Shown one piece after another: positions 36,713-41,891 of a stretch of 41,891 bases of DNA. The DNA is taken from NCBI GenBank assembly GCA_031285625.1, contig JAITVV010000085.1:1-41891 (forward strand), written 5' to 3'. The position numbers and the translations under genes are program-made. Source of the DNA: Prevotella sp. Its GTDB lineage: Bacteria > Bacteroidota > Bacteroidia > Bacteroidales > Dysgonomonadaceae. The notes beneath the pieces were generated by a model, which did not search any database, was not told the origin of the DNA, and worked only from the letters and a program-made list of their open reading frames with translations. Position 1 is the first letter of the stretch; every line of letters begins with the position of its first letter.

Positions 36713-37288
36713 TTAAATAAAAAATATTATGAATTTTGAAATTTGTTCTCTTATTGAGGCTAATGCCCTTTGAGTCAGATTCATAGAAGATTGTACTTTA
36801 ATATCCATTATTTCTGCTATCTCTTTGTGAGAAAGTCCTTTTATATAGCGTAAGTAGATGATCATTTTTTGATTTTTTGGCAGGGCTTGATATGTAGTTA
36901 ATATTTGTTTACTAAGACGGATATCTGTATCATTTTTTTCAAATAGTTGAGTCAAAGACTCATCATCTATTGATATATCCAGAGGCTCATCTTCTAGACT
37001 TACCTTTCTTTGATTTCGAAGTAATTTATCAAAAATTATATTTTTTAAGGCTTTCAATAAGTATGCTTTGACATAAGTTGTGGATTTTAATTGGTTACTC
37101 TTGTATATTTTTACGAAGAGATCTTGTATCGAATCTTTTACAATTTCTTCATCATGGTAGCATTTCAATCCGTAGTTGAAGAGTAAGTCATAATAACGCC
37201 TATAGAATATTTCTATAATATCCTTTTGCCCCTGCACCAAAAGTTGCCATAGTTCGTAGTCGTCTAGGTTTTTATTGAAGTTATTCAT
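36713..37288 (-). CDS. ECF (sigma-70 family) RNA polymerase sigma factor
   Basis: A 191-residue protein with the two-domain ECF layout. Region 2 is around LFNYGLKCYHDEEIVKDSIQ and DLFVKIYKS (about 50-80); region 4 is around LPKNQKMIIYLRYIKGLSHK and EIAEIMDIKVQSSMNLTQRA (about 137-175). This is the Bacteroidota group of sigmas partnered with FecR-like proteins and STN-containing SusC transporters. It should direct RNA polymerase to the susC promoter region. It heads the PUL and is preceded by a housekeeping-type promoter on the minus strand. Confidence 0.94.
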   Translation of the reverse strand: MNNFNKNLDDYELWQLLVQGQKDIIEIFYRRYYDLLFNYGLKCYHDEEIVKDSIQDLFVKIYKSNQLKSTTYVKAYLLKALKNIIFDKLLRNQRKVSLEDEPLDISIDDESLTQLFEKNDTDIRLSKQILTTYQALPKNQKMIIYLRYIKGLSHKEIAEIMDIKVQSSMNLTQRALASIREQISKFIIFFI

Positions 37289-37356
37289 AGTATTATTCAG
37301 ATATTGTACAGCAGGTTAATCTGTTCAAAATATCAGCCATTTTTCAAAGATCATAA

Positions 37357-37385
37357 CAAATATAACTAACTTTTCTAAAAATCAA
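37357..37385 (-). promoter_or_regulatory. Bacteroidetes-type promoter for the sigma/anti-sigma genes
   Basis: Read on the minus strand: TTG at 37385-37383, an 18-base spacer, then TATATTTG at 37364-37357, a full TAnnTTTG match. It lies about 70 bases before the sigma start codon, so basal expression of the regulators can come from the housekeeping sigma. Confidence 0.6.
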
Positions 37386-37815
37386 TATTGTTGAATAATA
37401 AAAGAATTATTTGTTATATGTATTTTGTTATATTTTAGATTTTCACCGGTTTGACTTAACCGATTGAAGAATAAACTTTTAGACAAGTTTTCAGAATTTA
37501 GAGGTAACGAGTTAGTAACCGTGCGGATTTCAGCGTTTTGCGGTGCTATACTGTCAAATAACTCACGCCAAAAGTACGCATTATTTTTGAAACCAACATA
37601 TATTTTCCCCCTTTCTTTTTCCGATAAAATTCATTTCAGCCTTGACGTTTCGTTCTTGGAGCATACCTTTGTGTTCGGATAAAGAAAGGTCAAGGATCTG
37701 TATATTTTCTATCTTACTCCCTGCTATAAATATTGCAATCATTGGGCAGTAATACAACTCCCCAACTTCTATGCCCAATTGTTAATCGGCATTGTAATAT
37801 GCTTAGTAATATCTT
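37386..37815. other. 430 bases without a confident gene
   Basis: This lies between the PUL promoter and the restriction-enzyme remnant. A 65-codon minus-strand frame (37778-37581, MGIEVGELYYCPM start) is present, with no recognisable domain. A minus-strand TACTTTTG (37576-37569) resembles a -7 box, but its -33 partner is weak. Nothing further can be supported; it may be a remnant of an earlier insertion. Confidence 0.3.
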
Positions 37816-38413
37816 CTAAGATTCCGCCAACCAATTCAGCGCTTCGTTTGTGATTTCGTTATACCAAACTTTTTCGTCTGCACTTGTTGCTGCGATTTCA
37901 TTGGAGCGTTCAAAGAAACGCTTTACATGCTTCGGTTGCGGTATGTATGAGGCTTTATAGGAGTCTTCTACCATTTTTTGAAATATGCTCAATGGTAATG
38001 GAACTATTGTAGAAATGCCACCATAGTAGCTGATATTCATTTTGTGCAGAGCGTAAAAGTGAGCAATGCAAGCCTCGTTGATTTCAGGTGCAACGAAAAG
38101 GCAGTAAGACGGTTTGCCTGTTTCTTTTTTCAACTTGGCAAGGTGGCGGGTTACAGGTTCACCTTCAGTTTCGTATTGACGCTGTCCTGACTGCATGGTA
38201 ACTTCTACGGTAAGCCCAAAGTCGCCGTAATCACATACAATATCTGCCATGTTACCCTGTGCGGTGTTCATTGGGTTGCCAAAGTCGTCAAATTTCAGGT
38301 TGGCTAATACCGTACCACCATCAAGCATGGTCATTGCCCGCCAAGTATTCCATTCAAGCATCAACGGAGCATCGTAAAGAGATTTTCCCGCTATTTGTTT
38401 GAATACAATACTA
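37816..38413 (-). pseudogene. C-terminal fragment of an AlwI-family type II restriction endonuclease
   Basis: About 198 residues of a restriction enzyme remain, ending at 37816. The fragment has LMLEWNTWRAMTMLDGG (about 26-42 counted from the ATG at 38439), NMADIVCDYGDFGLTVEVT (63-81) and QRQYETEGEPVTRHL (86-100), the conserved order of the AlwI family; D66 and E79 fit a PD-(D/E)xK nuclease core. The N-terminal part is missing: upstream sequence is an IS5-type element, and the apparent ATG at 38439 lies inside the IS end. No matching complete methyltransferase is present. The fragment is probably non-functional. Confidence 0.7.
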
Positions 38414-39177
38414 AGTTCTGTTAGCACTATTTGATGCATCCATAATTAACGCTATCAGCAGGAATGTCCAAAACATTCTGTCGAGTTTCTCGTAATGTGT
38501 AAAGACCATCCGAAAACGTTTTATCCGTCGAAACAACCGCTCCACCTCGTTGCGACGCTTGTAAAGTTCTTTGTCGTATTCCCACGGCTCATGTCTGTTC
38601 CGTTTTGGCGAAACCACAGGCGAGAACCCTTGCTTTACCGCCAATGCCCGGGTCTTGTCGTCTTCGTATGCCCTGTCCATAAGTAAACTACATGACACAT
38701 TAGCTTCTAATTGTTCGATAAGTTTTCTACCTTCGGGGGCATCGTGCCGTTGCCCCGCAGAGAGAGAAAAGGCTATCGCAGTCCGGTCACTCGCGGCAAC
38801 CAGATGAATTTTGGTATTGTGTCCGCCGCGCGATTGGCCGATCGATTGCGGCCCGTGTTTTTTAAAGCACCCGTACCGTCCGGATGCACCTTGACACTGG
38901 TGCTGTCCAACGAAAGGACGTCACTCACCGCAAGTATCTGATGCTGTTGAAGTGTGGCAAAAACACGATCAAGCACGCCCGCTTTCGACCACCGACTCAT
39001 ACGGGTGTAAATCGTGTGCCAGTTGCCGAAGTCGGCAGGCAGGCTGCGCCACTTGCAACCGTTTTCGGCCACATACAGTATGGCATTCAAGACCGACAGG
39101 TTGTCAAGGCCGACATTACCACGCTGACGCGGGAAGCAATCGGCAATACGCTGATATTGACTATAACTCAACTCCAT
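38411..39177 (-). CDS. IS5-family DDE transposase, two frames joined by a predicted -1 frameshift
   Basis: Frame A (39177 to 38773) encodes 134 residues: an N-terminal DUF4096-type domain with NGCKWRSLPADFGNWHTIYT and the first catalytic Asp (D91 in SLDSTSVK). Frame B supplies the rest: IGQSRGGHNTKIHLVAA, the second Asp in LMDRAYEDD, and the Glu in NEVERLFRRIKRFRM. Joining the frames by -1 slippage at TTTAAAA (38866-38860) gives one protein of 255 residues with the continuous family motif KKHGPQSIGQSRGG. Without the shift, frame A ends at 38773 and makes a shortened protein. The stop codon uses the last base or two outside the IS. Length is normal for the IS427 group. Confidence 0.85.
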
Positions 39178-39230
39178 GACACAAAATTACAGAAAATATC
39201 TAACCTATGAAAATTTGAGTTAACAGGCCT
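38414..39230 (-). mobile_element. IS5-family insertion sequence (IS427-like), about 817 bp
   Basis: The element carries a two-frame DDE transposase and ends in short imperfect inverted repeats: AGTTCTGTTAG at 38414 (plus) and, read inward on the minus strand from 39230, AGGCCTGTTAA. A TA lies on both sides (38412-38413 and 39231-39232), which fits the 2-base target duplication of IS427-type elements, though TA could match by chance. It separates a truncated TcmP gene from a truncated AlwI-like gene. Confidence 0.75.
38860..38866 (-). other. Programmed -1 frameshift site of the transposase
   Basis: On the minus strand the frame-0 codons are GCT TTA AAA AAC. The bases T TTA AAA form a canonical X XXY YYZ slippery heptamer. 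After slipping back one base the reading continues as AAA CAC GGG, which restores the conserved KKHGPQSIG motif. No downstream pseudoknot was checked. Confidence 0.75.
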
Positions 39231-39464
39231 TAATAACGATGATGTGTCGTTTGCCTTTTCTTGATCGTTACCATTCCTTTTCAAATCGCCGCTTCCTGCG
39301 AAACCATCAAAATACAGGGTCTTCCAACCCCATTTATTTTTGTGGGCTTCCATAATGGTCAGGTACGTATTCACATACTTTTTGAAAGCGTCCAGCTTTT
39401 CAATCGTCCATTTGTTGCCCCAAGTGGACGATTTTGGTTTTGAGATTAAGCGAGTTGTTGCCAT
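39231..39464 (-). pseudogene. Truncated TcmP (three-Cys-motif partner protein), N-terminal part only
   Basis: The gene starts at 39464 and keeps about 78 residues before the IS. STWGNKWTIEKLDAFKKYVN (13-32) and KTLYFDGFAGSGDL (48-61) match the N-terminus of TcmP-family proteins, where FAGSG resembles a nucleotide- or SAM-binding loop. TcmP proteins are much longer and often occur with defence or mobile genes; their role is not settled. The remaining reading frame runs into IS sequence. It still has a good promoter. Removing the IS and one TA does not give a continuous frame with the AlwI remnant, so more than a simple insertion happened here. Confidence 0.65.
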
Positions 39465-39486
39465 AACAATGGTCGTTTTAACACCT

Positions 39487-39517
39487 CAAAGGTACGAAAA
39501 CACTCTCAATAATTCAA
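39487..39517 (-). promoter_or_regulatory. Bacteroidetes-type promoter for the truncated TcmP gene
   Basis: On the minus strand TTG at 39517-39515, a 20-base spacer, then TACCTTTG at 39494-39487, a full TAnnTTTG match. It lies 23 bases before the start codon. Confidence 0.65.
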
Positions 39518-39626
39518 CTCTGTACCGTAATTTGTCGCATTCCAGAGATGTGTTAGAGTAGAGGCTGGCGTAATGATGTCTTCTGAACATAGTGGCTACA
39601 CCCCAATTCGGAACGCGCCTCGCTCC

Positions 39627-39653
39627 AAATCGTCCGGTGCCAACGGGCGATTT
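39627..39653. other. Hairpin in the intergenic junction region
   Basis: AAATCGTCCG (39627-39636) pairs with CGGGCGATTT (39644-39653), ten pairs with one G-U and a seven-base loop. There is no long T run on either side, so its role is unclear. The stretch 39518-39686 holds no recognisable gene. Confidence 0.5.
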
Positions 39654-39686
39654 GAGAAATAAGGCATGGGAAAAAGTGTCTCTGGA

Positions 39687-39716
39687 TTTGTGGAATGGAT
39701 TTTATTTGTATATTTG
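39687..39716 (+). promoter_or_regulatory. Orphan Bacteroidetes-type promoter
   Basis: TTTG at 39687-39690, an 18-base spacer, then TATATTTG at 39709-39716, a full match. Only a tiny frame of about a dozen codons follows the ATG at 39719, so the gene it served appears to be lost. Confidence 0.55.
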
Positions 39717-39737
39717 CGATGTTGGAATTAGGAATAT

Positions 39738-39841
39738 TCGTAACCGTATTTCCTTAAAAAATAGCTCATTGAGTTAAATCGTAACCAAGAGAGGAGATGT
39801 TGCGGCAGTTTGCGACAAAGTTTCGTAACCAGTTCGTAACC
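39738..39841 (+). repeat. Four short direct repeats of (T/A)TCGTAACC
   Basis: TTCGTAACC occurs at 39738-39746, 39822-39830 and 39833-39841, and ATCGTAACC at 39778-39786. Four same-orientation copies of a nine-base word in about 100 bases is far above chance. Such repeats are typical of protein-binding sites, for example arm sites of a tyrosine recombinase, but no recombinase gene is present in the window. Confidence 0.7.
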
Positions 39842-39981
39842 GAACCCAAATCCCCAACTCGACCAGTTCATCTTACACCTACGGCAAAGGGATCCAGCAA
39901 TACGTCAATATCAACGGCTCGGTGTATTACAGTTACGAGTCTACCGGCGCTTTTTTAGTGCGTTGCGTCCGTAACGAGTGA
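39829..39981 (+). pseudogene. 3' remnant of a surface protein gene (FISUMP/fimbrillin-like tail)
   Basis: An open frame without a start codon runs to the TGA at 39979-39981 and encodes about 50 residues. Its tail, GSVYYSYESTGAFLVRCVRN, resembles the C-terminal 'F.VRCVR' ending of Fibrobacter-type paralogous (FISUMP) or fimbrillin-associated lipoproteins common in Bacteroidota. The upstream part is lost at the repeat region, where a TAA lies at 39826-39828. It marks a broken gene right at the composition change. Confidence 0.45.
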
Positions 39982-40072
39982 GCGATTTGCCATCGGTTTT
40001 ACCCGGTATTGTTTTTGCAGGCGCACTGTTAAAAAATTCACAGAAATACTTTTTAAGTCCGGATAAAAGGCG

Positions 40073-40080
40073 TACTTTTG
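40073..40080 (+). promoter_or_regulatory. -7 box of the gcvH promoter
   Basis: TACTTTTG is a full TAnnTTTG match 50 bases before the gcvH start; the -33 box is only weakly matched (TTTT at 40051-40054). The intergenic stretch 39982-40130 holds nothing else recognisable. Confidence 0.55.
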
Positions 40081-40130
40081 GCGAATTATTAGCACACGCG
40101 CAACGTAAATAACTCTAAAAACCTAAGATA

Positions 40131-40508
40131 ATGAACATTCCCTCGGAACTCCTTTATTCCAAAGACCACGAATGGATGCGCATCGAAGGCGACACCGCGG
40201 TGGTGGGCATCACCGATTTCGCGCAGAGCCAGTTGGGTGACATCGTTTTCCTGGACATTCCCTCGGTGGGCGAAACCCTCGCGCAGAACGACGTATTCGG
40301 CTCGATCGAGGCCGTGAAGACCGTTTCGGACGCTTTCCTGCCCATGGGCGGCCAGGTGCTGGAACTCAACCCCGATCTGGACAGCGATCCCGCACTGATT
40401 AACAGCGATCCCTACGGCAAGGGCTGGATCATCAAAGTGAAAATAGCTAACCCGGCCGAAGCGGACTCGCTGCTTAAGGCCGCGGATTACGAAAAATTAA
40501 TAGGATAA
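40131..40508 (+). CDS. gcvH: Glycine cleavage system H protein
   Basis: A 125-residue protein of normal length. [20 protein letters not shown] (9-28) and [14 protein letters not shown] (35-48) are standard H-protein sequence, and the lipoylated lysine is K63 in [12 protein letters not shown]. It carries the aminomethyl group between the P, T and L proteins of glycine cleavage in the cytoplasm. It is followed by mdh after 5 bases. The gene is GC-rich with many C/G third positions, quite unlike the AT-rich genes to the left, so it belongs to a different genomic background. Confidence 0.96.
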   Translation: MNIPSELLYSKDHEWMRIEGDTAVVGITDFAQSQLGDIVFLDIPSVGETLAQNDVFGSIEAVKTVSDAFLPMGGQVLELNPDLDSDPALINSDPYGKGWIIKVKIANPAEADSLLKAADYEKLIG

Positions 40509-40513
40509 ACAAG

Positions 40514-41455
40514 ATGGCAAAAGTAACAGTAGTAGGTGCGGGCAACGTAGGCGCCACCTGCGCGAATGTATTGGCAACCCGCGAGATCGCTTCGGAGCTC
40601 GTTCTGATCGATATCAAAGAGGGCTTCGCCGAAGGCAAGATCCTCGACATTTTCCAGACCGCCGGCCTGATGGACTTCGACACCAACATGACGGGCGTAA
40701 CGGGCGACTACTCGAAAACCGCCGGTTCGGACGTGGTTGTAGTAACCTCGGGCGTGCCCCGCAAGCCGGGCATGACGCGCGAAGAACTGATCGGTGTGAA
40801 CGCCGGTATCGTAAAAAGCGTGGTGACCGAAGTGTTGAAATACTCGCCCGACGCCATCCTGGTCATGGTAGCCAACCCGATGGACACGATGACCTACCTG
40901 ACGCACAAGGCCACCGGCCTGCCCAAAAACCGGATCATCGGTATGGGCGGCGCACTGGACAGCGCGCGTTTCCGCTGCTACATATCCAAGGCCCTCGGCT
41001 GCAACAGCAACGAAGTGCAGGGTATGGTAGTGGGCGGCCACGGCGACACGACGATGGTGCCCCTGCTCTCGATGTGCTACTACAAGGGCGCTCCCGTAGC
41101 CCGGTTCGCCTCGGAAGAAGTCCTCAAGAAAGCCGTCGCCGACACGATGGTGGGCGGCGCCACGCTGACCGCCCTGTTGGGCACCTCGGCATGGTACGCT
41201 CCCGGCGCTGCCGCCGCTTACGTGGTGGAAGCGATCGTGCGCGACCAGAAAAAGGTCATCCCCTCGTGCGTGATGCTCGACGGTGAATATGGGCAGAAAG
41301 ACATCTGCATCGGCGTTCCCACCGTGATCGGTAAGGGCGGCGCTGAAAAAATCCTCGACTATACGTTCTCGGCCGACGAAGCTGCTGCTTTCGCCAAGAG
41401 CGCGGACGCTGTGCGCGCCACCAATGCCGTGCTCAAAGAGATCGGCGCGCTCTAA
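40514..41455 (+). CDS. mdh: Malate dehydrogenase (NAD-dependent, LDH-like type)
   Basis: A 313-residue cytoplasmic enzyme that interconverts malate and oxaloacetate. The NAD loop is VVGAGNVGA (6-14). Substrate-binding and catalytic residues are R83 and R89 in VPRKPGMTREEL, N121 in ANPMDTMTY, D149 and R152 in ALDSARFR, and H176 in GGHGDTT. The arginine at 83 rather than glutamine marks malate over lactate specificity. It forms a two-gene operon with gcvH (5-base gap) and ends in a clear terminator. Codon use is GC-rich as in gcvH. The long reverse-strand frame over this gene is a composition artefact. Confidence 0.96.
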   Translation: MAKVTVVGAGNVGATCANVLATREIASELVLIDIKEGFAEGKILDIFQTAGLMDFDTNMTGVTGDYSKTAGSDVVVVTSGVPRKPGMTREELIGVNAGIVKSVVTEVLKYSPDAILVMVANPMDTMTYLTHKATGLPKNRIIGMGGALDSARFRCYISKALGCNSNEVQGMVVGGHGDTTMVPLLSMCYYKGAPVARFASEEVLKKAVADTMVGGATLTALLGTSAWYAPGAAAAYVVEAIVRDQKKVIPSCVMLDGEYGQKDICIGVPTVIGKGGAEKILDYTFSADEAAAFAKSADAVRATNAVLKEIGAL

Positions 41456-41478
41456 ACCGCAACCTACCCTTTTGGAAT

Positions 41479-41515
41479 AATCCCGGAAAGCAACAGTTTT
41501 CCGGGATTCTTTTTC
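41479..41515 (+). terminator. Rho-independent terminator after mdh
   Basis: AATCCCGGAAA (41479-41489) pairs perfectly with TTTCCGGGATT (41498-41508), followed by CTTTTTC. It lies 23 bases past the mdh stop codon. Confidence 0.9.
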
Positions 41516-41552
41516 AGGGCCGTAGCCATATAACAAACCGGCTCACAGCCTG

Positions 41553-41583
41553 TTGCAACAGTGCGGGAATTTAGGTATGTTTG
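41553..41583 (+). promoter_or_regulatory. Bacteroidetes-type promoter for the HdeD-like gene
   Basis: TTG at 41553-41555, a 20-base spacer, then TATGTTTG at 41576-41583, a full TAnnTTTG match, 47 bases before the ATG at 41630. Confidence 0.65.
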
Positions 41584-41629
41584 TTGTATATAGACCATAA
41601 GAGTTATTAACCTCCTAAATTGATAGATT

Positions 41630-41891
41630 ATGAGAAATTTCATTTCCGAAGACATGCGGGCCGCCGTAAAAAACTGGTGGGTTTCGCTCATCATCGGCAT
41701 CCTGTTCCTGGTCATGGGCCTGTGGATGCTTTTCGCACCCGGCGTGACGTTCGCCGCGCTGGTCATCTTCTTTAGCGTATTCATGTTCGTGAGCGGTATT
41801 TTCGAGATCGTTTTCTCGCTGAGCAACACCAGGATGCACGGTTGGGGATGGTATCTGGCCGTGGGTATCGTCGACCTGCTGGTGGGCCTGC
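41630..41891 (+). CDS. HdeD-family (DUF308) membrane protein, 5' part, cut by window edge
   Basis: The first 87 residues are present from the ATG at 41630. After a short polar N-terminus come WWVSLIIGILFLVMGLWML (helix one), FAALVIFFSVFMFVSGIFEI (helix two) and a third hydrophobic stretch starting at WYLAVGIVDLLVGL. The alternating G-rich helices are typical of the six-helix HdeD/DUF308 family, linked to acid resistance in enterobacteria and of unknown function in Bacteroidota. The gene is GC-rich, in line with gcvH and mdh. Confidence 0.8.
   Translation, partial: MRNFISEDMRAAVKNWWVSLIIGILFLVMGLWMLFAPGVTFAALVIFFSVFMFVSGIFEIVFSLSNTRMHGWGWYLAVGIVDLLVGL

Noticed and set aside
37464-37682. Plus-strand frame of 72 codons after the PUL promoter region
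   Set aside because: No domain, no promoter and no ribosome-binding site could be supported, and it overlaps another weak frame on the other strand.
38409-38439. ATG at 38439 as the true start of the AlwI-like gene
   Set aside because: The bases belong to the end of the IS element, and the family's N-terminal part is missing; the start arises from the insertion.
38773-39177. Transposase as a simple frameshifted pseudogene
   Set aside because: The frame change falls exactly on a slippery heptamer and restores the conserved motif, so programmed frameshifting is the better reading.
40487-41536. Reverse-strand frame of 349 codons over gcvH end and mdh
   Set aside because: It lies antisense to a clear mdh. 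Its composition (many His, Arg, Gly, Val) is the usual shadow of a GC-rich gene, and no domain is visible.

Overview
The window comes from a Bacteroidota (order Bacteroidales-like) genome. The support is SusC/SusD transport genes, a FecR-type anti-sigma with an ECF sigma factor, many small lipoproteins, and promoters of the Bacteroidetes type (TTG or TTTG, about 18-21 bases, then TAnnTTTG). No rRNA, tRNA or CRISPR array was seen. Bases 1 to about 37,400 are AT-rich with a uniform style; by gene content they resemble Dysgonomonas or Bacteroides relatives (inference). Bases from about 40,000 to the end are clearly GC-rich, with core genes (gcvH, mdh, an HdeD-like protein) whose style resembles Alistipes or other Rikenellaceae (inference). 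The stretch between holds broken genes, an insertion sequence and short direct repeats. The window is therefore either a genomic-island boundary or an assembly join.

Layout: (1) 2-2552 +, a small sugar-processing set: the end of a DUF1080 protein, a secreted TIM-barrel sugar isomerase, and a lipoprotein that fuses a DUF1080-like domain to a PHP-like domain. (2) 2736-4662, a GNAT acetyltransferase, a WG-repeat protein and an AraC-type regulator. (3) 4979-11157 +, a MarR regulator followed by a complete tripartite RND efflux system (adaptor, inner-membrane pump, outer-membrane factor). (4) 11277-13805 +, a methyltransferase behind a structured leader, then a lone six-hairpin glycosidase lipoprotein with its own promoter. 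(5) 37288 down to 14039 on the minus strand, a polysaccharide utilization locus (PUL) of about 23 kb: ECF sigma, FecR anti-sigma, STN-containing SusC, SusD, a DUF1735/F5-8C surface lipoprotein, Gfo/Idh/MocA oxidoreductase, short GH29, DUF1080, GH89, GH123, GH109, GH35, long GH29, GH27. (6) 37816-39981, a truncated AlwI-like restriction endonuclease, an IS5-family element whose transposase needs a -1 frameshift, a truncated TcmP gene, direct repeats and a gene tail. (7) 40131-41891 +, gcvH, mdh and the start of an HdeD-family gene.

How the PUL should work: the SusC STN domain senses bound glycan and signals through FecR to free the ECF sigma factor, which raises transcription of susC and the genes after it. 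SusD and the DUF1735 lipoprotein bind glycan at the surface. The enzymes are all exo-acting and together remove alpha-Gal, beta-Gal, alpha-GalNAc, beta-GalNAc, alpha-GlcNAc and fucose. This set fits animal glycans such as mucin caps, blood-group antigens and globo/Forssman glycolipids far better than plant polysaccharides. The Gfo/Idh enzyme and DUF1080 protein in the same operon suggest an extra oxidation-based (3-keto) route of glycoside cleavage.
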